Assembly (NCBI GenBank): GCA_038043285.1 | Contig: JBBTCJ010000090.1 | Location: forward strand, 1-20,845 | Origin: JBBTCJ01 sp038043285 | GTDB taxonomy: Bacteria > Planctomycetota > Phycisphaerae > UBA1845 | Length of the DNA: 20,845 bases | Direction: 5' to 3' | Part shown: positions 1-7,097 of the stretch, piece after piece | How the letters are laid out: each line of letters begins with the position of its first letter | Numbering within the stretch: position 1 is the stretch's first letter | The notes under the pieces: generated by a model | Seen by the model: only the letters and a program-made list of their open reading frames with translations | What the model was told of the DNA's origin: nothing | Database searches by the model: none | Translations under genes and position numbers: made by a program

Positions 1-259
1 CGCTCATCTTCTGTAGTTCGGTGATGTGAATCTCGCCGCGTTTGATCTCCTCGTACTTGGCGTGGGTTTCGGCGTCGATCGGGCCGGTCGGCTCTTCCTC
101 GGCCAGCCCCTCGCCGAAACGATCGTCCTCCGGTTCGGGAGGCGGAGGCGGCGTTGCCGAGACCCGCGGGCTGATCGGCTCGTCGCGCGGCGCATCGCTG
201 TCGGCCGGCCTTCTCTTGGTGGTGCGAACTTTACTGCTTCCTGTGGTGGCTTTCGCCAT
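1..259 (-). CDS. rho: Transcription termination factor Rho, N-terminal part (3' end beyond the left edge)
   Basis: Only the first 86 residues are in the window; the gene continues past position 1. It starts at ATG 259, preceded on the minus strand by AGGAGA with a spacer of about 9 nt. The visible protein opens with a basic stretch (residues 1-20) and a Pro-rich acidic linker (about 30-60, with a run of prolines). Residues 75-86 (GEIHITELQKMS) match the start of the Rho N-terminal helical domain (pattern L-x-E-L-K/Q-x-M). Rho is the hexameric RNA helicase that terminates transcription; long, charged N-terminal insertions are common in high-GC phyla. It lies 51 nt downstream of coaE on the same strand, so co-transcription is likely. 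The helicase domain is not visible, so the call rests on the N-terminal motif and context. Confidence 0.8.
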   Translation of the reverse strand, partial: MAKATTGSSKVRTTKRRPADSDAPRDEPISPRVSATPPPPPEPEDDRFGEGLAEEEPTGPIDAETHAKYEEIKRGEIHITELQKMS

Positions 260-310
260 GAGACCGTTCTCCTAAAGGGAAATGCGTTCAAAACGCAGGT
301 TGGTGGCTGG

Positions 311-1009
311 CTAATCTCTTGCCGTGTCCGAGGAATCCTCGGACGGTTTGGTCATGCTCGAACCGCGCCGGGCGCGGGAAACGGAAAAGGATGTTAACAC
401 CGTGGAAAAAACCCGTTCGACTTCAGATCGCAACGCGTCAACGCTGGAATGGTTGGCTATTACATGATCGGCATTCGTCCTCTTGTTGTCCAGCGGAATC
501 TGCAGATTCTCGCGTCGTCGCAACTCTTCCACGCTCCATCCTCGCTTGTCCATCACACGCCGGGCGCGCGTGGCCTCCTCGGCGTCCACGAAGATCACCA
601 CGTCGCACTGTTTGTCGACCCCGGCTTCATACAGCTTCGGCGCGTCCAAAACGATCCCGAGTACCGCCGGGTCGTCCTCCAGGGCCGCCACGATCGCCTC
701 TCGACGGCGGTTGAGCCGAGGGTAGAGCAATCTTTCCAGGCGCTCCAACTCATGGGGGTCATAGAAGACGATCCTGGCGATCGCCCGCCGATCCGGTCGA
801 CCCTCCGGCGTGCAAACCTCATGCCCCCACCACTTCCGCAAAACCTCAAGCACTTCGGGAGCTTGCAACTCCTCGTGGGCCATGCGGTCCGAATCCAGAA
901 CCACGCAACCGCAGGCTTCGAGGATGCGCGCTACCTCCGACTTACCGGCGCCAATCCCGCCGGTCAGCCCAATGATCGGTTTCTTGCCTGTCGCTTGAAC
1001 CGAGGACAA
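311..1009 (-). CDS. coaE: Dephospho-CoA kinase
   Basis: Catalyses the last step of coenzyme A synthesis, ATP-dependent phosphorylation of the 3'-hydroxyl of dephospho-CoA, in the cytoplasm. With the start chosen here the protein has 232 residues, close to the family norm of about 200. The P-loop is at residues 17-24 (GGIGAGKS), followed by the DSD motif of the substrate site (about 38-40), an LDAPKLYEAG segment equivalent to the family's VPLLxE region, and a C-terminal R-R-x-E-N-L-x-I-P-L-D-x-K helix. A poorly conserved tail of about 25 residues follows. The start is uncertain: the frame stays open to a TTG at 1285, but those 92 extra residues look non-coding, and there is no in-frame ATG. 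TTG 1009 is the closest start to the P-loop, though its RBS is poor; TTG 1024 is an alternative. Rho follows 51 nt downstream. Confidence 0.9.
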   Translation of the reverse strand: MSSVQATGKKPIIGLTGGIGAGKSEVARILEACGCVVLDSDRMAHEELQAPEVLEVLRKWWGHEVCTPEGRPDRRAIARIVFYDPHELERLERLLYPRLNRRREAIVAALEDDPAVLGIVLDAPKLYEAGVDKQCDVVIFVDAEEATRARRVMDKRGWSVEELRRRENLQIPLDNKRTNADHVIANHSSVDALRSEVERVFSTVLTSFSVSRARRGSSMTKPSEDSSDTARD

Positions 1010-1414
1010 ATCCCTGCCCGACAACCGCTCACGGCGTCCATCGCCCCAGGGGAAAACTCTTCCCGGCGCACTCGATTCCAACCGGCGCGACCAGATCGGT
1101 TCCAGCCGGCGATTCCACAGTGAGAATCGAAGCCGCCCTGCAAGCTTCCGCGAATGTCCCGATGCACCGTCCGTGGTCCACTTGACCGGGTTTGGTTCTG
1201 CCTTGCGGATCCTGCCGACTGGCTTGGATGCTCGGAAAAAACCGCGAAACGACGGACAGGCATCTCTCAACGAGTGAGGTCTCAACTCGCAGACCGAAGG
1301 GTACTATACACCATCCCAAGTCCCGCGTCACCCCCCTTTTTATAAGTTTTTTTGTAACCTCTCCAGCCACCGGCGGAACGGGGGTCCGGCCACCAGCGGA
1401 AGCCGTCCCTGCCT
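1010..1414. other. Gap between the AMMECR1 gene and coaE; holds the probable coaE promoter and leader
   Basis: There is no convincing gene in these 405 bases. The coaE frame is open on the minus strand up to TTG 1285, but the translation is Arg/Ser/Trp-rich, has no recognisable motif and mixed third-codon bases. A promoter-like sequence at 1303-1331, with an A-rich stretch upstream of it, would give a transcript starting near 1296. That leaves either a leader of about 290 nt before TTG 1009 or a long N-terminal extension on CoaE. Confidence 0.5.
1303..1355 (-). promoter_or_regulatory. Putative sigma-70 promoter with UP-like A-tract for coaE-rho
   Basis: Read on the minus strand, there is a -10 of TATAGT (1308-1303), a 17-nt spacer and a weak -35 of GTGACG (1331-1326). 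Immediately upstream is an A-rich stretch (1353-1335: AAAAAAA, then TATAAAAA) resembling an UP element, which stands out in this GC-rich DNA. The predicted start is near 1296. This is inferred from consensus matching only. Confidence 0.4.
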
Positions 1415-1981
1415 CTAGTCGAGGGCGTCGCCGCGAATCGACTGGGCGGTGAAAACGTACACTTCGGTCCCCGGTTCACGCCAGGAATGCTCTGGAAGCC
1501 CGGCTTTCATCGTGCAACAGCAAGACAGGAACTTCTCGGCCGACCAACCGTGCTCCAACGCGACTTTCGGCAGAAAGCACCCGGAACGGTCACCCCGCTT
1601 GACGATAATCCCGTGAACGCCAGGGATCAAGGAGGCGGGTTGGGAGACCCGCAGCGGTTCCGAAAGCAGCGACACCTCCATTTCGAGTTTGCCCAACTCT
1701 GCCACGGTGATCGGGCTGGTGGCGAACCTCGCGTCCCGCAACGACGAACGGGTCGCCGCCTGCACCGTCCTTGCCAGGTTCGCGACCGGTCCGAATGTCC
1801 CGACGCAGCCGCGAAGCCGCTCGCCATGCCAGAACGTCACAAAGACGCCGCCGCAGTCGACGGCGCTGAACGACCCCGGAGGGACAGACGGTATCGGCTT
1901 GCCGGAAAGATCCGCCTCCGCGGTCGCCCGCGCGAGCGACAAGAGCCGCTCCTGGTCCTCGATGGCTTCAAGAATTCGCAT
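1415..1981 (-). CDS. AMMECR1-domain protein (AmmeMemoRadiSam system protein A-like)
   Basis: A 188-residue protein spanning the whole AMMECR1 domain. Diagnostic segments are GGVFVTF (44-50), LRGCVGTFGP (56-65), DARF (83-86), ELGKLEMEVSLL (95-106), GVHGIIVKRG (121-130), FLPKVALEHGW (136-146) and KAGLPEHSW (159-167). These are the conserved blocks of the human AMMECR1 and archaeal/bacterial homologues. The biochemical role is unknown; in many bacteria the domain belongs to a three-gene set with a Memo-like protein and a radical SAM enzyme. Neither partner is within this window. The stretch at 154-156 is three consecutive cysteines (CCC), whereas the family usually has a single Cys near this KAGL motif. 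It lies between tnaA (136-nt gap) and coaE on the same strand. The ATG has no good Shine-Dalgarno sequence. Confidence 0.88.
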   Translation of the reverse strand: MRILEAIEDQERLLSLARATAEADLSGKPIPSVPPGSFSAVDCGGVFVTFWHGERLRGCVGTFGPVANLARTVQAATRSSLRDARFATSPITVAELGKLEMEVSLLSEPLRVSQPASLIPGVHGIIVKRGDRSGCFLPKVALEHGWSAEKFLSCCCTMKAGLPEHSWREPGTEVYVFTAQSIRGDALD

Positions 1982-2027
1982 TACCGTGAACGACGAAACG
2001 ATAAACGGAAACCCAGCGACCTCGAAC

Positions 2028-2046
2028 CGCGGGCATCATGCCCGCG
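2028..2046. repeat. GC-rich perfect hairpin in the tnaA-AMMECR1 gap
   Basis: An 8-bp perfect stem CGCGGGCA / TGCCCGCG closes a 3-nt loop (TCA). No T-run follows on either strand, so it is not a classical intrinsic terminator. The GGGC/GCCC core resembles the larger hairpin at 11505-11531, and it may belong to a dispersed palindromic (REP-like) family. Family membership is inference. Confidence 0.5.
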
Positions 2047-2095
2047 CGACGCCTGAGGGGTCGGAGTGTTTCGTTTTGCTTGGAGACGATCTACG

Positions 2096-2115
2096 GCGGC
2101 CGACACGAAGGCCGC
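2096..2115 (-). terminator. Stem-loop directly after the tnaA stop codon
   Basis: On the minus strand, a 6-bp perfect stem GCGGCC / GGCCGC with an 8-nt loop begins 2 nt after the tnaA TAG. There is no U-tract, so if it ends or stabilises the tnaA transcript it does so by a U-independent or Rho-assisted route. Confidence 0.3.
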
Positions 2116-2117
2116 GC

Positions 2118-3473
2118 CTATGCTTCCTCCAGCCGCGCGGTGAAATGCCGCAATTGCGGAGGCGCTTCGACGATGCGCAGCGGGTGGAGCGTACCGCGAT
2201 TTTCGAAAACCTCCAAGGCCGCCTCAATCACGTAGTCGATATGGCTCTGGGTGTAAACCCGCCGCGGTATGGCCAGCCGGACCAACTCCATGTCCGGCGC
2301 GTGACCGCCGCCGCCGAACATCAGGCTGCCGATTTCAACCGTGCGAATCCCCGCGTGACGGTACAGTGCGCACACGATCGCCTGCCCAGGGAACTGATGC
2401 GGCGGAATGTGCGGGCAAAAGGCCGAGGCATCGATGTACACGGCGTGCCCGCCGGGCGGCTCGACGATCGGCACGCCGCCCGCAATCAGCCGCTCGCCGA
2501 GATACTCCACGCTGCGAATCCTGTATTGCAGATAGTCCTCGTGAAGTACCTCTTCCAATCCCTGGGCCATCGCTTCCAGATCCCGTCCCGCCAGTCCGCC
2601 GTACGTCGGGAACCCCTCGGTCAGAATCAACAGATTCCTCGCTCGCCGGGCGATCTCCTCGTCACGGAAAAGCAACAGCCCGCCGATATTGACCAGACCG
2701 TCCTTCTTCGCGCTGATGGTCGCGCCGTCGGCAAGGTCAAACATGTCGCGGACGATCTGAGTCACGGAACGATCCGCCTGGCCGGGTTCGCGCTTCTTGA
2801 TGAAATAGGCATTCTCCGCAAAGCGGCAGGCGTCGAGAAAAAACGGTCTTTGATGCTTGTCGCAGATGGCGCGAACGGCGCGGATATTCTCGAGACTGAC
2901 CGGCTGGCCGCCGCCGCTGTTGTTGGTCACCGTGAGCATCACCAGCGGAATGCGATCCGCCCCGACGTCGGCGAAGAGACGCTCAAGCCGGTTTAGGCAC
3001 ATGTTGCCCTTGAACGGGTGTTGAACGCGCGGGCGGTGACCCTCGTCGATGACCAGATCGACGGCGGTCCCGCCGGAGTGCTCGACGTTTGCCCGCGTGG
3101 TATCGAAGTGATTGTTGTTGGGCACGACCATGCCCGGTTGGACCATGACCTCAAAAAGGATCCGCTCGCTGGCCCGCCCCTGGTGCGTGGGCAGGATTTG
3201 CTCGAACCCGGTCATCTGCCGCACCCGGTCATAGAGGCGGAAGAAACTGGTCGCTCCGGCGTAGGACTCGTCGCCACGCATGATCCCCGCCCACTGTTCG
3301 CTGCTCATCGCCCCCGTGCCGCTGTCGGTCAGGAGATCAATGAGCACGTCCTCGGCGTGAATCAGAAACAGATTGAACCCGGCCTCCCGCAACAACCGTT
3401 CACGGTGCTCCCGCGTGGTCATGCGGATGGGTTCGACGACCTTGATGCGGAACGGCTCGATGATGGTTTTCAT
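2118..3473 (-). CDS. tnaA: Tryptophanase (PLP-dependent beta-eliminating lyase)
   Basis: Cleaves L-tryptophan to indole, pyruvate and ammonia in the cytoplasm. The 451-residue protein matches the tryptophanase/tyrosine phenol-lyase family throughout: EPFRIKVVEPIRMTTRE (6-22), IDLLTDSGTGAMS (45-57), PTHQGR (95-100), GGQPVS (188-193), the PLP lysine in SAKKD (254-258, most likely K257) and EGFPTYGGLAGRD (286-298). Two positions argue for tryptophanase over tyrosine phenol-lyase. The segment GIRTVEIGS (375-383) has EIGS, as in E. coli TnaA, where phenol-lyases have an Arg-containing motif. LRHFTARL (441-448) carries the TnaA-type His, where phenol-lyases have Phe. The start at ATG 3473 agrees with the family N-terminus and has AAGGA 9 nt upstream; a longer frame to 3563 was discarded. 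No permease gene (tnaB/mtr) is adjacent. Confidence 0.93.
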   Translation of the reverse strand: MKTIIEPFRIKVVEPIRMTTREHRERLLREAGFNLFLIHAEDVLIDLLTDSGTGAMSSEQWAGIMRGDESYAGATSFFRLYDRVRQMTGFEQILPTHQGRASERILFEVMVQPGMVVPNNNHFDTTRANVEHSGGTAVDLVIDEGHRPRVQHPFKGNMCLNRLERLFADVGADRIPLVMLTVTNNSGGGQPVSLENIRAVRAICDKHQRPFFLDACRFAENAYFIKKREPGQADRSVTQIVRDMFDLADGATISAKKDGLVNIGGLLLFRDEEIARRARNLLILTEGFPTYGGLAGRDLEAMAQGLEEVLHEDYLQYRIRSVEYLGERLIAGGVPIVEPPGGHAVYIDASAFCPHIPPHQFPGQAIVCALYRHAGIRTVEIGSLMFGGGGHAPDMELVRLAIPRRVYTQSHIDYVIEAALEVFENRGTLHPLRIVEAPPQLRHFTARLEEA

Positions 3474-3482
3474 GTATCTTTG

Positions 3483-3487
3483 TCCTT
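3483..3487 (-). promoter_or_regulatory. Ribosome binding site that fixes the tnaA start
   Basis: AAGGA on the minus strand lies 9 nt upstream of ATG 3473 and supports that start over the upstream in-frame codon at 3563. Confidence 0.6.
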
Positions 3488-3657
3488 GGTGCCGTTGGCG
3501 GATCATCACCCAATTCCCCGGGGTGAGGGATGGGAGACTCCGAGCGCCCCGCGTGAATAACATTCAACGCTCTTGGCCTTGGATTGGCAAACCCCGTTCC
3601 AGCAGCCATTTCTTATCGCCCCCTTGAAGCGACGCCGTCCCAAGTGGTACGTCAATG

Positions 3658-3686
3658 TTCAATTTGGAGCCGAATTCGACTATCAT
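3658..3686 (+). promoter_or_regulatory. Weak promoter candidate for the 3825-7000 gene pair
   Basis: The -10 TATCAT (3681-3686, one mismatch to consensus) is preceded by a 17-nt spacer and a poor -35 TTCAAT (3658-3663). The leader to ATG 3825 would be about 130 nt. Only the -10 is persuasive. Confidence 0.25.
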
Positions 3687-3824
3687 CGCGGGGCGGGGAT
3701 GGACTTTCGCAGGCCGACGGAGGGAGGGGAGCTTCCGCGTGCATTTCGGAATACGTCAAGTGCCGCCTTCCCTCGCCGCGAGGAATGACAGTCGTCTTAT
3801 CTTGACCATGAAGGGGAACTTGCG

Positions 3825-5462
3825 ATGAACGTACGGGGAGTCGTTCGCACGATCAGTCTGCTCAGCACTCTCGCGTCGCCGTTGGTCGCCCGCGCCGGCG
3901 GGATGGCGATGGGTTCTGCTTTTACTTATCAGGGACAGCTCAAGTTCGATGGTGCGCCGGTCAGCGCCATTTGCGACTTCGAGTTCTCGCTCTGGGACTT
4001 CGTTTTGGATGGGGATCAGGTGGGGTCCACCGCAAGCCGCGTCGGCGTGGCTGTTTCCAATGGCCTGTTCCAAGCGGACATCGACTTCGGACTTGAGGCG
4101 TTCAACGGTCAGGCTCGCTGGCTGCAAGTGGCTGCACGATGCCCGAGCGGGGTGGGCCCCGTCACGACCCTCACTCCTCGCGAGCTTCTGACTTCCGTGC
4201 CCTACGCCTCTCAAACACGGGGCATGTACGTCAACTCAACGGGTCGCCTGGGCATCGGAACGCTCGAACCGACCCATGCCCTGACCGTTCAATCAACTGA
4301 CCAATCAACCCTGCGCCTCATCGGCCCCACGGGAGCTTTCGGGTGGGGTGCACAGTTGAACTTCGGTGACAGCGCTTATGCCTATATCGAAGAAGACTCG
4401 GACGACGAGCTCAACTTCCACGCCAACGTCTTTCGATTCGACCAGGGGCAGGTGGGTGTTGGGATCACCACGCCCCTGGCCAAGCTGGACGTCGCCTCCT
4501 CCGGCGAGACCGCCATTCGCGCCACAACGAACTGGATCGGCGTGTACGGCGCTCACCAAGGATCGGGATCGTTTCCGGGCGTTTGGGGCGATACCGACTC
4601 GACGTCAAGCGGGGGCAGCGGGGTTCGCGGATACGCAACAGCCGCCACCGGCGGCGCCTATGGCGTCCACGGACGGAGCTTCAGCACGGGCGGCGTGGGC
4701 GTCTTTGCCGAGAACGTGCAAAACGGGACGGCCTTGGCGGCAACGGGCAACGGGTCCTTCCGCGAACAGGCCACGCTTCGCGTGGAGAACACTCAGCCCA
4801 GTGCGGGCATGGCGGCCTACGTCAAGAGCCAAGGCTCCTGGGCGACGATGCACGTGGAAAACGACTCGACCGGCGAAGTCCTCTGGCTTCAGCGGGATAA
4901 CAGCGATGGACCCTTCATCGTGGCCCACAACGGGGACACCGGAATGAGGGTCTTCAGCGTCTCGCAGCACGGATACACGAAGGTCGCCGTCCTGGAGGTC
5001 GCCGGCGGCGCCGACCTCTCAGAGGGATTCGACGTTTCCCCGCCGAAGTCGCACGAGGGGGACGAGTCTCCCAACGAGCCGATGACCCCGCAGCCGGGGA
5101 TGGTCGTCTCCATCGACGCCGAGCGCCCGGGCAGACTGGTCGTAAGCAGCAAGGCGTACGACAACGCGGTGGCCGGCATCCTCAGCGGCGCCGGGGGCGT
5201 CCATCCGGGGATGATCATGGGCCAATCGGGGACGCGGGCGGATGGAGAGCTTCCCGTAGCCCTGAGCGGGCGGGTCTATTGTCTTTGCGATGCGGCCAAT
5301 GGCGCGATCCGCCCCGGCGACTTGTTGACCACGTCGGCTCGGCCGGGGCACGCCATGAAGGTCACGGATCGGGATCGGGCAGCCGGCGCCGTCATCGGCA
5401 AAGCGATGACTTCGCTGGAAGACGGTTCCGGATTGGTGTTGGTGCTGGTGAGCTTGCAGTGA
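3825..5462 (+). CDS. Exported tail-fibre-like surface protein, YQGQL-type N-terminus
   Basis: A 545-residue protein with a signal peptide (about 1-24, hydrophobic core ending VARA-G). Residues 33-130 form a domain beginning FTYQGQL and ending TLTPRELLTSVPYA, a module often seen at the N-terminus of secreted planctomycete proteins. Next come two fibre-type motifs, LGIGTLEPTHALTV (142-155) and VGVGITTPLAKLDV (210-223), like the GIGTTxP repeats of phage tail fibres. Glycine-rich short repeats of GVYG/GVWG/GVRG/GVHG type follow (239-292). The C-terminal 150 residues (DLSEGFD, PGMVV, AGILSGAGG, VALSGRVYC, PGDLLTTS, GHAMKVTD, IGKAMTSLEDGSGLVLVLVSLQ) form a compact all-beta module reminiscent of the autoproteolytic or chaperone ends of trimeric phage spikes. 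That last comparison is inference. The start has a good RBS (AAGGGGA, 7 nt). The protease gene follows after 11 nt. Probably a trimeric extracellular fibre or adhesin; the exact role is unknown. Confidence 0.8.
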   Translation: MNVRGVVRTISLLSTLASPLVARAGGMAMGSAFTYQGQLKFDGAPVSAICDFEFSLWDFVLDGDQVGSTASRVGVAVSNGLFQADIDFGLEAFNGQARWLQVAARCPSGVGPVTTLTPRELLTSVPYASQTRGMYVNSTGRLGIGTLEPTHALTVQSTDQSTLRLIGPTGAFGWGAQLNFGDSAYAYIEEDSDDELNFHANVFRFDQGQVGVGITTPLAKLDVASSGETAIRATTNWIGVYGAHQGSGSFPGVWGDTDSTSSGGSGVRGYATAATGGAYGVHGRSFSTGGVGVFAENVQNGTALAATGNGSFREQATLRVENTQPSAGMAAYVKSQGSWATMHVENDSTGEVLWLQRDNSDGPFIVAHNGDTGMRVFSVSQHGYTKVAVLEVAGGADLSEGFDVSPPKSHEGDESPNEPMTPQPGMVVSIDAERPGRLVVSSKAYDNAVAGILSGAGGVHPGMIMGQSGTRADGELPVALSGRVYCLCDAANGAIRPGDLLTTSARPGHAMKVTDRDRAAGAVIGKAMTSLEDGSGLVLVLVSLQ

Positions 5463-5473
5463 TTGAGTTTGAG

Positions 5474-7000
5474 ATGGAAACGATCATGGCTTATCGCAAA
5501 ACCCACTGGTCAACGATTCATTGGGTAGTCACCACTACGGTCGCTTTTGTCGGATTGCAGTTGCCGGCCGCCTTCGCTCAAGATCAGTCGCGCGGGGAGT
5601 TGGAAGCCCTGATAAGGATCACGGAGGATTCCTCTGCGAACGGCTGCGCCGTAGTGCAAATCGACGAAGAGGTGTACCGCCGGATGTTGCCTCATTCTCG
5701 ACTTCGCCTCAGGCAGTTTCCTCTGGGAGCCCACGACAATGTTGATCTGGACCTGGAACAGTTCAAGGTAACGACGCCGACGACGCGGATCGTGATCGGA
5801 ACGCCGGATGGTGATCGGCCTATGCCCCATCCCGAGGTCGCCTTGTTCCGCGGCCAGGTGGTCGGGGAAGATGATTCGGAGGTGTTTCTTGGTTTGTCCC
5901 CCTCGGGCAGCAACGGCTTCGTCCGCAGGGGCGGAATGGAATACGTCCTGACGTCCGGGCGGAGCCGCGGGAAAAACGTCGCCCGCGGAAGGCACGTCAT
6001 CTACGAGCGGTCGGGGGTAGGCGCCGAGGACGCTTTAAGCCCGTTCCAGTGCCTGACGTCCTCCGTCGCCGATGACGCCGCGGCGGCGACCGTGGCTGAT
6101 GCCGCGGGGACGTATTCCTGGCGGGTCGCCCTCGTGGCGATCGATTGCGACTACGAATACGGGCAGTTGTTCGACAATCTGTCGGATGCCGCGGTCTACG
6201 CGATTGAGCTGCTGGGCGCGATCGGCAGCATCTACGAGCGAGACCTACAGGTACGGTTGCATCTTCCCTATCTGCGAATCTGGTCCACGTCCAACGATCC
6301 TTATACGGTTGACAACGTACAGGTGCTCCTGTCCGAGCTGGGATCGCATTGGATCAACAACATGAGTTCGGTGCAGCGGGACATCGTTCATCTGCTGTCG
6401 GGCCAACCGGGCCGCGCGGGCCTCGCCAACGTGAACGTGCTGTGTGATGAAACGTTTGGTTACGGCGTCAGTGCCGGGCTTATCGGCGCCTTTCCCCGCC
6501 CGCTTCCGGCGAACGACGGCGGTCCGGTGGACACTTTTGACGTGAAGCTTGTGGCCCACGAGATGGGGCACCAGTTCGGTTCGCCGCATACCCACTGCTA
6601 CAATCCGCCGATCGATTATTGCGGGAGGTCGTTCGATGACTGTTGGAACGGCTATTTCCAATGCCAGCAAGGCACGCTGATGAGCTATTGCGATAGGATT
6701 GAATGCGGCGGTACCGGAAAAGACTTGAGATTTCATGAGCGGGTCGTGACCCGCATCCGGCAGTCGGTGGACGCCTCCTGCCTGCGATCGGGGTTGAACC
6801 CGGCGTACGTCGATTGGGCGAACTCGGGCGTCGAGAACGGCTCATCCGCCTTTCCATTCAATACCGTACGGGAGGGCATCCAGGTTGTCATTCCGGGCGG
6901 CACTCTGCACATCGACCCCGGCGCCTACCACGAGGGGATCCTTGCCAACCGCCCGATGATTCTGAGAACTACCGGCGGAACAGTCAGAATAGGACCTTGA
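5474..7000 (+). CDS. Secreted reprolysin-like (M12B-type) zinc metalloprotease
   Basis: A 508-residue exported protease. The signal peptide runs to about residue 35 (PAAFA-QDQ). Residues 60-180 resemble a reprolysin pro-domain (LRLRQFPLG, VALFRGQVVGEDDSEVFLGLSPSG). The catalytic domain (about 213-436) carries the full metzincin signature HEMGHQFGSPH (362-372), giving zinc ligands H362, H366 and H372, catalytic E363 and a Met-turn at LMSYC (402-406). Paired cysteines surround the site. The last 65 residues (VDWANSGVENG, FNTVREGIQ, GGTLHIDPGAYHEGIL, MILRTTGGTVRIG) form a short right-handed beta-helix-like cap seen at the end of planctomycete secreted enzymes. The start is ATG 5474 or 5486; the second has GGAAA just upstream and gives a slightly shorter signal peptide. 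The gap to the upstream fibre gene is 11-23 nt, so the two are probably co-transcribed. Substrate unknown. Confidence 0.85.
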   Translation: METIMAYRKTHWSTIHWVVTTTVAFVGLQLPAAFAQDQSRGELEALIRITEDSSANGCAVVQIDEEVYRRMLPHSRLRLRQFPLGAHDNVDLDLEQFKVTTPTTRIVIGTPDGDRPMPHPEVALFRGQVVGEDDSEVFLGLSPSGSNGFVRRGGMEYVLTSGRSRGKNVARGRHVIYERSGVGAEDALSPFQCLTSSVADDAAAATVADAAGTYSWRVALVAIDCDYEYGQLFDNLSDAAVYAIELLGAIGSIYERDLQVRLHLPYLRIWSTSNDPYTVDNVQVLLSELGSHWINNMSSVQRDIVHLLSGQPGRAGLANVNVLCDETFGYGVSAGLIGAFPRPLPANDGGPVDTFDVKLVAHEMGHQFGSPHTHCYNPPIDYCGRSFDDCWNGYFQCQQGTLMSYCDRIECGGTGKDLRFHERVVTRIRQSVDASCLRSGLNPAYVDWANSGVENGSSAFPFNTVREGIQVVIPGGTLHIDPGAYHEGILANRPMILRTTGGTVRIGP

Positions 7001-7097
7001 CCGTCAGGGAGCGGATTTTCACGCGCCCTCCGGGACGATTGCAGAACCGATTCCCGGCACCCGCCGCCTGCACCAGTCTTTTCAAACAGGTTCCGAC

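Larger units (their letters stand above)
3474..3824. other. Divergent intergenic region between tnaA and the tail-fibre-like gene
   Basis: These 351 bases must hold the 5' regions of two divergent genes. No protein-coding signal is evident. A small hairpin (3507-3525, CACCC/GGGTG arms) lies in the tnaA leader. I found no convincing tnaA promoter and no TnaC-like leader peptide with the Trp/Asp/Pro arrangement of enterobacteria. A weak plus-strand promoter candidate lies at 3658-3686. Confidence 0.5.

Noticed and set aside
1331..1354. Plus-strand intrinsic terminator (C-run then T-runs)
   Set aside because: No stem precedes the T-runs and no plus-strand gene ends there. Read on the minus strand it fits an A-rich UP-like element better.
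1689..2996. Plus-strand open frame of 435 codons
   Set aside because: Covers parts of the AMMECR1 and tnaA genes in antisense; both are clear family members on the minus strand.
3474..3563. TnaC-like leader peptide or N-terminal extension of tnaA
   Set aside because: The 30 extra residues contain one Trp but lack the TnaC spacing and a stop before tnaA. A good RBS marks ATG 3473 as the start.
6778..7000. Frameshift or truncation at the protease C-terminus
   Set aside because: The short beta-helix cap ending in TVRIGP is complete-looking, and no continuation of the fold appears in other frames after 7000.
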